Made by a program: the position numbers and the translations under genes. The notes under the pieces are model-generated. The model ran no database searches. It was not told where the DNA came from and worked only from the letters and a program-made list of their open reading frames with translations. From an uncultured Bacteroidaceae bacterium (GTDB lineage Bacteria; Bacteroidota; Bacteroidia; Bacteroidales; Bacteroidaceae): a stretch of DNA of 64,000 bases. This document shows, in pieces, positions 34,321-42,863 of the stretch. The DNA is taken from positions 22,436 through 86,435 of the forward strand of contig CAJOHO010000016.1 of assembly GCA_905234555.1 (NCBI GenBank), given 5' to 3'. Every line of letters begins with the position of its first letter. The first letter of the stretch is position 1.

Positions 34321-34500
34321 TTTATCCTTGCGGGAATTCTTCGACAGACTCAGGAACCACCGCATGGCACAGTTTTGTTATTTTTCTTTGCGGGAATCCT
34401 TCGACAGACTCAAGAACCACCGCATGGCACAGTTTTGTTATTTTTCTTTGCGGGAATCCTTCGACTGGCTCAGGAACCACCGCAAAGCACAGTTTGAGTT
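34321..34500. repeat. 60-bp tandem repeat, three copies
   Basis: Three units of exactly 60 bp (34321, 34381, 34441), each with TTGCGGGAAT(T/C)CTTCGAC, a GGCTCAGG or GACTCARG block and AACCACCGC. They differ at only a few positions, the third most. They fill the gap between two minus-strand genes, and the last unit touches the transporter stop codon. Because 60 is a multiple of three, open frames cross the array, but these look non-coding. Confidence 0.85.
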
Positions 34501-35434
34501 AGTTATGATGGTGGATTTCCAGCGAATTGATGATGTTTTGCCAGAGTACGTAGCAGCCGGCGCCGATGCTGGCAACGGGGTTGAGGTACATGTAGGCAAT
34601 CCAGATGGCAAGACCTGTGTTCTTTTGGAACATGCCTTGTCCACAGTTGATACGTTCGTTGTGGATGCGTCCGATGATGCGTCCGATGCTGAAGTTCAGC
34701 ACGCAGACCGCAAGGGACAGCACAGCTATGAGCAGAAGGAGGGAGAGGGGAGCGTTGGAGTGGACGATGTTCTTGACGGTGATGCCCGTCGTGATGGCCA
34801 ATGCACAACTCCAGCAATAGAAACCCAGATTAGGGTGTGTCAGGATGAACTGATAAACGGACTTGACATAATGGCGAACCACCCAGCCCAGAAAGAGTGG
34901 CAGCAGCATGACGAGAGCCAGCTTCTGAAGGATGACGGTGGCAGCGGCGAGGAAGGTGATGTGTTCTGCTTTTTCGAGCATGGGGAATACCAATGGAATG
35001 GCGAAGGCGCAGAACAGGGAGGAGAGTAGGGTATAGGTGGTCATGGTGTGGATGTTGCCGCCGAGCTTAGCGGTCACCACGGGTGCTGCTGAGGCACAGG
35101 GTGCAATGACGCAGGTCAGCACGGCTTCCCACAGGGTTTTCTGCTCAGGGTTTTCCTTTACCAGCAGGATGATGCCGATGATAATTGCCACCAGTCCCAG
35201 TTGAGTCAGCGCCAGCCACAGGTGCCAACTCTGGGGACGCATCTTGTGAAAATCGACTTTCGAGAAGGTGACGAACAGGGTAAGGAACAGGCAGACGGGC
35301 AGTAGCACGTCGAACACGCTGCCCAACTGAGTTCCAGCTTCGTCGAGGGCTGGTATCCAGTGGAACAGGAGATAGCTGAGCGTACCAAGTGCGATGGCGA
35401 CGGGAAGCGTCCATTCCTTGAGAAAACGTAGCAT
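34499..35434 (-). CDS. BASS-family (bile acid:sodium symporter-like) transporter
   Basis: 311 residues with about nine or ten hydrophobic transmembrane segments from residue 8 on and no signal peptide. The pattern fits the SBF/BASS superfamily: VFDVLLPVCLFLTLFVTF, the CVIAPCASAAPVVTAKLGG stretch in mid-protein and a second repeat with FQKNTGLAIWIAYMYLNP (the 'GrNtGLa' element). Such transporters move organic anions with sodium through the inner membrane. It follows the alpha-galactosidase gene by 44 bp on the same strand, with a palindrome in the gap. Substrate is unknown. Confidence 0.8.
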   Translation of the reverse strand: MLRFLKEWTLPVAIALGTLSYLLFHWIPALDEAGTQLGSVFDVLLPVCLFLTLFVTFSKVDFHKMRPQSWHLWLALTQLGLVAIIIGIILLVKENPEQKTLWEAVLTCVIAPCASAAPVVTAKLGGNIHTMTTYTLLSSLFCAFAIPLVFPMLEKAEHITFLAAATVILQKLALVMLLPLFLGWVVRHYVKSVYQFILTHPNLGFYCWSCALAITTGITVKNIVHSNAPLSLLLLIAVLSLAVCVLNFSIGRIIGRIHNERINCGQGMFQKNTGLAIWIAYMYLNPVASIGAGCYVLWQNIINSLEIHHHN

Positions 35435-35445
35435 ACGGTTATAGG

Positions 35446-35464
35446 GTTGCGACTGAGTCGCAAC
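35446..35464. repeat. REP-like palindrome (family A relative)
   Basis: GTTGCGAC-TGA-GTCGCAAC, a perfect 8-bp stem with a 3-nt loop, lies between the alpha-galactosidase and the transporter genes. It matches the pair at 24131-24194 in its core TTGCGAC..TCGCAA. Confidence 0.65.
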
Positions 35465-35478
35465 ATACTGAACGGGGG

Positions 35479-37302
35479 TTATTTTACCAAAATCTTTTTG
35501 TGGTTGACGATGTTGATTCCTTTCGGAAGATGAGAAGTCTCCGTCCTTCCTTCTTGGTTAGAGGAAACAGGGACAGGGCGACCATTGAGGTCGTAGATGG
35601 TTCCTTCCCTTGCGGGAGAACCGGAAGGCACAGCAGAAATGTCGTCGGCTGGTTCGTCGGAAACAAGATGTATGTAGTCGATGTCGGGCATCCAAGAACT
35701 GGTGTTCGACAGACGGATGACGTTGTTGCCTGGCTGAAGGGTAATCTTAAAGCTCTTGGTGCCAACCTTATCCCAGCCACCTGAGTTGTAGCTTTGTGTC
35801 TTTACCTTCTTACCGTTGACGCTGACGGTGATGTTTCGGTTTTCTCCGGAGATGAAGGCAATGGTGAAGGTGTATTCGCCACCTTTCTTGCTATAGACGT
35901 TCGACCACTCTAAGTAATTGTTGCTGTTGCTGCCGCCCAGATATCCTGCCTTGTAACCGCCAGAGCAGATGTCGGACTCTGAGTATTGGCAGATGTTCCA
36001 GTCAATTTCAGAATAGGCTTTGCTGTAGCCTGTCTCTGCTTCGTAGCGGGTGCGTTCCAGACGTTTCTGCGCCTCTGCTACATAGATGCGTGTGCCGTGT
36101 TTGGGTATTTTGACTTCGTAGGTGTCGAGGAATGTTCCTATATCACGTTTAGAATAGAGGTCGCGCAGAGCCACGCTGTCTGCCAAATCGATGTCGCGGA
36201 AATTCAGCGTGACGGTCTTGAGTTCGTCGGTAGGATTGTAGATGGCAAAAGCACGGCGGTTGCCATTGGCTTGCTCGATGTCCTTTACCAGAACGAAGCA
36301 GTCGTTGGTTTTTGTAGCGAGGTAAGCCTGTTGGTAGAGCGTGTCTTGATTGAGCGCGATGAGTTCCTTGTTCCTCAGCAAATTGAGGTTGGTGGTGCTT
36401 AATTTGCTCATGTCGCAGCCGATGAGCAATGGCGAGTTCATGATGCACCAAAGGCCAAAGTGGGTCTTTGCCTCTTCGGAGGTGAGTTCTCCGCCCCATT
36501 TGTTTACGCCCACTTCGAGCATATCCATGTCGTTGAAGTGTCCTTTGCTGGAGTAGGCACTCATATAGATGTTCTCGGCAATAATACCTTTCACAGACCC
36601 CCAGCTGGGATTGATGTCGCCAGTAGTACGCCAAGAGAAGCCTGCGTCGTTTGCCCATGTGCCAGGATAAGCCCAGCGGCAGATGTTCATGCGTACATCG
36701 GTGCGGCCTGTGTTTCGGATGGCTTTGGCAATGTCGGTATAGCGCTGTTTCTCGTTGAGATCCAGTCCGTCCTTGTTGTGAATGGGGTCGCCACCGCAGA
36801 AATCGACTTTGATGAAGTCGAAGCCCAGTTCCTTGAAGAAGAAGTCGCAGTCCTGCTGATCGTGCTGATAGAGGCCGACGCCTTCGCCGTCCTTGTCGCC
36901 TCCGTGATAGCTGCCGCAGGTGTTGTAGCCGCCATCGCTGTAGATGCCAGCTTTCAGTCCTTTGGAGTGGATGTAGTCAACTACGGGTTGGAGTCCGTTG
37001 GGGAATCGGGTAGGGTGGATGAGAAGATGTCCGGTCTCTGGGTCTCGTCCACCGAAATATCCGTCATCGATGTTAATGTGGTTGTAGCCGACAGCTGCCA
37101 AACCTTTGGAGACGATGGCATTGGCCTGTCCCTTGATGGTTGCTTCGTTAATGTTCAACTCAAATGTGTTCCAGGAACTCCAGCCCATGGTGGGACCTTC
37201 GTTGAGGGGTTGAGTCTCAGCCGTAACCGTTGGTACGGACTGGGCATGGACGGTGGTGGCAAAGAGTGAGCATACCGCCAGTAGTGTGTGTGAAAAACGC
37301 AT
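35479..37302 (-). CDS. GH27 alpha-galactosidase with carbohydrate-binding module and T9SS-type tail
   Basis: 607 residues from the ATG near 37302 (MRFSHTLLAV), with a signal peptide ending TVHAQ. GH27 signatures: MGWSSWNTF, INIDDGYF, the nucleophile Asp in IKVDFCGG (about residue 167) and the acid/base Asp in RTTGDI (about 229). After an antiparallel beta domain, residues about 410-560 form a CBM35/CBM6-like module (EAETGYSKAY, GYLGGSNSNNYLEWSNV). The end, IYDLNGRPVPV...LPKGINIVNHKKILVK, is a T9SS signal. The enzyme should remove alpha-linked galactose outside the cell. It lies 71 bp after a SusD gene and is probably part of that locus. Confidence 0.9.
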   Translation of the reverse strand: MRFSHTLLAVCSLFATTVHAQSVPTVTAETQPLNEGPTMGWSSWNTFELNINEATIKGQANAIVSKGLAAVGYNHINIDDGYFGGRDPETGHLLIHPTRFPNGLQPVVDYIHSKGLKAGIYSDGGYNTCGSYHGGDKDGEGVGLYQHDQQDCDFFFKELGFDFIKVDFCGGDPIHNKDGLDLNEKQRYTDIAKAIRNTGRTDVRMNICRWAYPGTWANDAGFSWRTTGDINPSWGSVKGIIAENIYMSAYSSKGHFNDMDMLEVGVNKWGGELTSEEAKTHFGLWCIMNSPLLIGCDMSKLSTTNLNLLRNKELIALNQDTLYQQAYLATKTNDCFVLVKDIEQANGNRRAFAIYNPTDELKTVTLNFRDIDLADSVALRDLYSKRDIGTFLDTYEVKIPKHGTRIYVAEAQKRLERTRYEAETGYSKAYSEIDWNICQYSESDICSGGYKAGYLGGSNSNNYLEWSNVYSKKGGEYTFTIAFISGENRNITVSVNGKKVKTQSYNSGGWDKVGTKSFKITLQPGNNVIRLSNTSSWMPDIDYIHLVSDEPADDISAVPSGSPAREGTIYDLNGRPVPVSSNQEGRTETSHLPKGINIVNHKKILVK

Positions 37303-37373
37303 AGGCTTATGAGATAAAAATAGTAATGGCTCCTCCGTGGGAGGGCGGAGGGGCCACGACATAAAAATGTTGC

Positions 37374-39434
37374 TTATTTTCCTTGCCAAGCTGGTTTGGT
37401 GAAGTACCAGTTGGAGGTGTTGAGAAGTTTGGTTCTCAGTTCTGCGTCAGGTTCAACGGCTTCGATGGTGCCGTCTTCTGAAGCTTCGCGAGCGCCACGC
37501 TTGGCAATCTTGTCGGCCAGCCATTCTGTGCCGTGATAGCCGGATGCTTCCTTATGGGTAGCCATGCGGACAAGGTCGGAGAAGCGGAAGCCTTCGAAGG
37601 CAAGTTCAAGTGCCAGCTCGTCGCAGATAACATTTTCAACGGCGTTGATGATGTCGTCCTTGGTGGCTGTTCTGAAGTCGATGCCTTCTGCCATCAGACG
37701 TGGAACGTAGTCGAAGACTGTTTCGTCGTTGTAGCCTGTGATGTTGGTGACAGGTGAGCCGTTTTCGGCAGACCAGGTGCCATAACCGCAACCACGGGCA
37801 TGAATGCCAAAGTTGTCTGCCCACATATCATCCTTGAAGTTCAGGAAGAAGTTATCCATCTCTTCGTCGCTCACATAGTGCATGGCACCACTGGTGGCAT
37901 AGCGAGTGTAGTCAATGTAGGTGGTGTCGGCAATGAGGTGACCTTCTCCGTCAATCATGCGGTTTCCTTCTTCGTCGTATTGGTATTCAATTTCCATACG
38001 AGTCTGGTGCTGCTGCGGATAGTTGTTGATGTTGAGACCGTCTTTCAGGATGGCGAATGCATGTTCTGGGAAGCCGGCACGGTTGATGGCTTCAGCCAGA
38101 CGCAGCCATACGAGGCTCTTGCGATAGATAGGGATGGTGTAGTAGAAGGTCTCTCCACGTGCAGCTTTGCTGGCGAGCAGGTAGGCATCGCCTTCGTAGC
38201 GGTATTCCTCCGTTGAGCGAGAGTAGCGTGCATCACCAATCTCATATTCGCGGTGGTCGTTGGTGGATGGGTCCCAATAGATGAAAGTCTGGGCACGGTT
38301 GAGAGCGGTGTAGGCCTCAGAAGGAACAATCTGTGCCTTGTAAGTGTGTGCCACTCGGATAGCACCCGATGAGTTGACTTCTTCATCACCGTTCTCGTCG
38401 GTGCTGGTCTGGGTGTTAGACGAAGATGTTGTGATGTAGCCGAAGATGTCGGCAACACGTGTGGTCATCGTTCCTAACAGACGATTGGCTGACGAAGGAA
38501 TGGCTGTGATAACGTCGGTAGTGGCTTCGCGCAAGGGGTTACGATAGTCTGCGCCGTAGCCGCCCCATGCAGGATTGGAACTGACAGAGGGCGAGTAGTT
38601 GCTGGTCAGACTGACGGAGGATGTGACACGGTTTTGTGTCCATGAGCAGTACTGACGAGTGACGGTATAGGCGAAGGTATTGCCCTTGAGGTATTCGAAG
38701 TAGTACTGAGCAGCCTTGCGATAGTCATCCTGACTGGCACCACGGAGCAGGTATAAGTCGCCAAGCACCAGACGAACAGGAATGAAACAGAGACCTGCGG
38801 GAATGTCGGTAGCACCATTATTGTATGTACCGTAAGAAGGATACTTGGTATCTACATAGCGGTCAAGACCCAGTTCGAGCAGATGGTCGATGAGGTTGTC
38901 CTTGTTGACGAGGTTGTCTTTGTACTTGAAGTTATTCACCACATCGAGGTTCACCATAGGTTCGCTGATGAACGGCACTTCTCCGTAGAACTGTACCATT
39001 TGGAGATAGGTCCAAGCACGGATGGCCTGTACCTGAGCATACTCAGGAATCATGTATTTCTGATTGCTCTTCACCTTGTTGGTATCTACGTTGGCAATGT
39101 AGAGGTTACAGTTGTTGATGATGGAGTAATAGTCGGACAGGTTGAGCATGGAGCAACTGCCATCGACTGGGTCGTCGAAGTTGGCAATGGCATGGATGGT
39201 GTCCGTGGTGTAGGTGGTGGGACTGCAAAGGTCGCCTCTCACCTCGTTGAGAATCACCTGACGCTCTGCCACCTTCTGCAGACCTTTCACAATGCCAAGG
39301 TATGAATAGAGCGTGTCGTTGGCATTGGTATAGTTTTTGTCACCAGTATCTACCGTGAGCATATCTTCACACGAGTAGAAACCGATGCCACAGCTTCCAA
39401 GGACTGCTGCGATGATGATATTCTTAAGTTTCAT
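37374..39434 (-). CDS. SusD/RagB-family nutrient-binding lipoprotein
   Basis: 686 residues from the ATG at 39434; a TTG nine bases earlier is in frame but less likely. The lipoprotein signal ends FYSC (Cys about 22). The SusD pattern is present: early NNCNLYIANVDTNKV, the TPR-type helix VQAIRAWTYLQMVQFYGEVPF, and the C-terminal ALELAFEGFRFSDLVRMATH block that ends such proteins. SusD proteins sit on the outer face of the outer membrane and lid the SusC barrel upstream, whose stop codon is 48 bp away. The length is somewhat above the usual 500-600. Ligand unknown; the adjacent GH27 suggests a galactosylated glycan. Confidence 0.92.
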   Translation of the reverse strand: MKLKNIIIAAVLGSCGIGFYSCEDMLTVDTGDKNYTNANDTLYSYLGIVKGLQKVAERQVILNEVRGDLCSPTTYTTDTIHAIANFDDPVDGSCSMLNLSDYYSIINNCNLYIANVDTNKVKSNQKYMIPEYAQVQAIRAWTYLQMVQFYGEVPFISEPMVNLDVVNNFKYKDNLVNKDNLIDHLLELGLDRYVDTKYPSYGTYNNGATDIPAGLCFIPVRLVLGDLYLLRGASQDDYRKAAQYYFEYLKGNTFAYTVTRQYCSWTQNRVTSSVSLTSNYSPSVSSNPAWGGYGADYRNPLREATTDVITAIPSSANRLLGTMTTRVADIFGYITTSSSNTQTSTDENGDEEVNSSGAIRVAHTYKAQIVPSEAYTALNRAQTFIYWDPSTNDHREYEIGDARYSRSTEEYRYEGDAYLLASKAARGETFYYTIPIYRKSLVWLRLAEAINRAGFPEHAFAILKDGLNINNYPQQHQTRMEIEYQYDEEGNRMIDGEGHLIADTTYIDYTRYATSGAMHYVSDEEMDNFFLNFKDDMWADNFGIHARGCGYGTWSAENGSPVTNITGYNDETVFDYVPRLMAEGIDFRTATKDDIINAVENVICDELALELAFEGFRFSDLVRMATHKEASGYHGTEWLADKIAKRGAREASEDGTIEAVEPDAELRTKLLNTSNWYFTKPAWQGK

Positions 39435-39482
39435 AGAATTCAATTATAAATTTAAAATGACAAATTATAATGTTCTGCTGAA

Positions 39483-42400
39483 TTAGAGGTTGAATCTTAC
39501 GCCAAGGATGAAACTGCGGCTGGCAGGAAGCATTCCTGTGTCAATGCCTTGGTAGTAGAGTCCGTTACCAGTGGCAAACTCTGGATCTTCACCCAGATAT
39601 TTGGAGATGGTGAAGACGTTGTTGGCTTCGCCCCAAACGGTGAGTCCCTGAATCCAGGAGAGGTTGAGTGGGAGTTCGTAGCTGAGACGGATGGTCTTGA
39701 GCTTGAGGAAACTGCCATTTTCAATCCAGCGGTCGGAGAAGCGTTCGTTGTCCACCCACTGTTCGCTGGTGGTGGAAACGGCGCGTGGCATCTCGGTGTG
39801 TTGGTTCTCAACGGTCCAGCGATTAACGGCAGCAACGGTCTGGTTGTAGAATCCGCTGAGGGACTCAAGCTGACTGCGCTGGTAGTTGTAGATGTCGTTA
39901 CCGATAGAATACTTGAAGTTGAAGCCCAAAGTCCAACGCTTGTAGTTGAAGGACGTGAAGATGTTTCCGTAAACGTCTGGATTGGGATCACCGATGATGG
40001 TCTTGTCTGCATCGTTGATGATGCCATCGTTGTTCAGGTCGCTGAAGTGAATGTCACCGGCTGCAAAGTTCTTGTAAGGATCGTTCTTGATGCCAGTGGG
40101 GTACTTCAGGTAGTCTCTTCCGTTGTAGGCTGTGGAAGCTTCATCTGTAGAGGCGAAGACGCCTTCCGTCTTGTAACCATAGAATACACCTACAGGATTA
40201 CCTTTGGATGTGAGGATTTCAGCACCATAGACATTGTTGATCTGTCCGTAGAGGTTGCCGTTGATCTGCTTGCTGCCTGGGAGGTCGCGAACTTCGTTCT
40301 TGTAGTGACCCAGCGAAGCACCAATCTGCCACTTGAAGTCCTCTGTGTTGATAAGGATGGCGTTGACATGAACATCGGCACCGATGTTGCGCAGGCGTCC
40401 GTTGCTGGTCCAATAGGCACCCAGACCAGTCATGTAGTTGTTCTCACGCAGGGTGAGAAGGTTGCTGGTGCTGGAAACGAAGAAATCTACACCTGCCTGA
40501 ATGCGGTTGTTGAAGAACGAACCGTTGATGGCTGCATTGAAGCGACGGGTGGTTTCCCACTGAATCTCAGGATTCTCGATGTTGACAAGCTGGAGCGCTG
40601 TGGCTTCTTTCAGGAATCCGGTAGATTGGTAGTAGGTACGCGATGCGCTGTAAGGAATTCCGTCGTTACCGCTCTCGTCATAACCGAGAGTAAACTTCAG
40701 ATAGTTGACAGCTTTCAGTTTCTTCATGAAGTCTTCGTTGGTGAGCACCCATCCCAGTTGGAGTGATGGGAAGATGCCCCAGCGTACACCGAAGAGTTTC
40801 ACACCTTCGCTGGCTTCCTTACCGAAACGGGATGAAGATTCAGCTGTGAGGGTGAGGTCTGCGTAGTAGGTTTGCTTATAATTATAGGAACCATTGGCGT
40901 ACCAGGCAATGTTACGCCATACGTCGTGGTTACCGTTGAAGTTGCGGAACTGAAGGGAGTTCTTCATGTCGGGCATCTTGTCATTACCGGCATTGTAGCC
41001 CGTCATGTAGTCGTCGGAGTAGGAGTTGTTGGTGAAACGGAAACCACCGAATGCACGTACCTGATGCTCTCCGTAGTCAGCCTGCCAGTTGGCGCGGAGG
41101 TCTTCGTAAATGGCAGTCTCCTTGCCGAAGAAACTCTTCACGATGGAGGTGATGTCGCCCAGACCAACGAGGTTATAGACTGGAATACCTGCTTCGGGCA
41201 GATAGTACTTCTCGCTGGTGCGGTTCAGTTGGTAGGCGAAGCGGTTAGTGATGTTGAGGTGAGAGTTAATCTCCCATTTCGGCATCAAGTTCAGGTTGAA
41301 CTGAGTGACTTCCTGGCTGTTTTTGTTGTCACCTTCGCCGTTTTCAAGAATCCAGTAGGGATTGGCGAGTGCTGCATTGCTGCCGAAACGTGAAGCAAAG
41401 TCGAAAGGATAGTTGTCGTCCTGATCGCGACGATATTTTCCTGAATAGACACTGGACTCATGGAGACGTAGGTCATCGCCTGTGTAATAGCCGTACTTGG
41501 AGAGGAACGGAGCCTGAATCAGACCGAGCACGTTGGGTGAAGAAATACCTTGCATGTTGTAGCTTTCTGCCCATCCGTTGTCTCGCAGGTCGTAGCTGAG
41601 ACGCGAATAAGCCACGTCTAACTGAGTGGTGAGGCTCTTGAGAAGCTTGATGTCGGTGTTGAAGCGTATGTTCAGACGATCGAATCCGTTCTCCTTGGCA
41701 GTGGACTGTGAGTTGGCATAACCCAGAGAGAGGTTATACATGGCAATGTCATCACCACCTTGAACATTCACCTTATAGTTCTGAGTGAAAGCTGTGTGGT
41801 AGAGACCATCGCTCCAGTCTGTGTTGTTGTGGTACATGGGGTACCAGTAGTAGTCGGGATTGTCGTTGAGGAAAGGAATGGAAGCACCGTATGTGGTGTT
41901 CTTCAGTCCGGTCTCTGTGGTTCCGATGAGTTCGCTGACATAGTTTTTATACTGACCTGCGTTCATCATCTTTGTGTAATTGGGAGCCGTCTCAAAGCCG
42001 CCGAAGATGGTGGCATTGATGCGGGTTGCCATACTATGACCACGTTTTGTGTTGATGATGATGACGCCGTTACCGCCTCGTGCTCCGTAGAGGGCAGTAG
42101 CGTTTTTCAGTACTTCCACACTTTCGATATCCTCCGGGTCAATACCAGCCAACACATTGTTGAAGAATCCTTCGTGGATGGAGGCACGGTCGAGTTGGAG
42201 ATCCATCATCATGCCGTCTAAGATGATGAGTGGCTGGGCATTGAGGTTGATGGAATTGAGTCCACGGATGAACATAGCAGCTCCCTGTCCTTGCAAACCA
42301 GAGCGGTTGACGGTGTGAATGTCACCGCCTAATTGCCGTTCAATGTCAGTATCGATGGTTGTTGCCGTAGAAAGGTCGATATCGGCTTTGCGGGCAGCAG

Positions 42401-42809
42401 TAATCTGAGTGGCAGGTGTATAGAAACTGTTGAAACGGCTGCTGTAAAGTGCTACGTCAGGCGTTTTGTTCCCGTCGATGGCTACTTGCACATCGTTGTA
42501 TTCAGGAACAGTAACATAGAGCGAAGTGACGAATACTGGTACTTTGAGGGTATAGCGTCCGTTCTCATCCGTCATTGTGGTGTAACGGGGATTGCCGAAA
42601 GCTTGCACTCGTGCACCGTCAAGAGCTTTGTTCGTGGCGGCATCGTAGATATATCCACTCACTTCCTTCATCTCATATTTAGGTGCCGGTTTGGCAGAGC
42701 GTTGAGATGCCGGTGCGACGCTGTCTGTGGCTTCCTGTGCCATCAGGGCAGTTGAGCATGTCAGCAACATGACTCCCATTGCGGCTTTTATGATATTCTG
42801 ATGTTTCAT
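39483..42809 (-). CDS. SusC/RagA-family TonB-dependent transporter
   Basis: 1108 residues from the ATG at 42809 (MKHQNIIKAAMG), with a signal peptide ending ALMAQ. After a polar linker comes a carboxypeptidase-regulatory-like domain (SGYIYDAATNKALDGARVQAF, about 50-125). The plug follows with the SusC signature RGLNSINLNAQPLIILDG and VEVLKNATALYGARGGNGVI. The remainder is a 22-strand barrel ending in SRSFILGVRFNL. It imports large ligands with its SusD partner using TonB energy. It follows the 598-residue fasciclin gene by 54 bp. Confidence 0.93.
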   Translation of the reverse strand: MKHQNIIKAAMGVMLLTCSTALMAQEATDSVAPASQRSAKPAPKYEMKEVSGYIYDAATNKALDGARVQAFGNPRYTTMTDENGRYTLKVPVFVTSLYVTVPEYNDVQVAIDGNKTPDVALYSSRFNSFYTPATQITAARKADIDLSTATTIDTDIERQLGGDIHTVNRSGLQGQGAAMFIRGLNSINLNAQPLIILDGMMMDLQLDRASIHEGFFNNVLAGIDPEDIESVEVLKNATALYGARGGNGVIIINTKRGHSMATRINATIFGGFETAPNYTKMMNAGQYKNYVSELIGTTETGLKNTTYGASIPFLNDNPDYYWYPMYHNNTDWSDGLYHTAFTQNYKVNVQGGDDIAMYNLSLGYANSQSTAKENGFDRLNIRFNTDIKLLKSLTTQLDVAYSRLSYDLRDNGWAESYNMQGISSPNVLGLIQAPFLSKYGYYTGDDLRLHESSVYSGKYRRDQDDNYPFDFASRFGSNAALANPYWILENGEGDNKNSQEVTQFNLNLMPKWEINSHLNITNRFAYQLNRTSEKYYLPEAGIPVYNLVGLGDITSIVKSFFGKETAIYEDLRANWQADYGEHQVRAFGGFRFTNNSYSDDYMTGYNAGNDKMPDMKNSLQFRNFNGNHDVWRNIAWYANGSYNYKQTYYADLTLTAESSSRFGKEASEGVKLFGVRWGIFPSLQLGWVLTNEDFMKKLKAVNYLKFTLGYDESGNDGIPYSASRTYYQSTGFLKEATALQLVNIENPEIQWETTRRFNAAINGSFFNNRIQAGVDFFVSSTSNLLTLRENNYMTGLGAYWTSNGRLRNIGADVHVNAILINTEDFKWQIGASLGHYKNEVRDLPGSKQINGNLYGQINNVYGAEILTSKGNPVGVFYGYKTEGVFASTDEASTAYNGRDYLKYPTGIKNDPYKNFAAGDIHFSDLNNDGIINDADKTIIGDPNPDVYGNIFTSFNYKRWTLGFNFKYSIGNDIYNYQRSQLESLSGFYNQTVAAVNRWTVENQHTEMPRAVSTTSEQWVDNERFSDRWIENGSFLKLKTIRLSYELPLNLSWIQGLTVWGEANNVFTISKYLGEDPEFATGNGLYYQGIDTGMLPASRSFILGVRFNL

Positions 42810-42863
42810 CTTCTTTTTGAGTTTTTGAGTTCTTGAATTTTTGAGTTCTTGAAATCTCAAGTT

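Noticed and set aside
34321..34500. CRISPR or coding repeat
   Set aside because: Whole 60-bp units are similar, with no unique spacers, and the open frames through it are explained by the period being a multiple of three.
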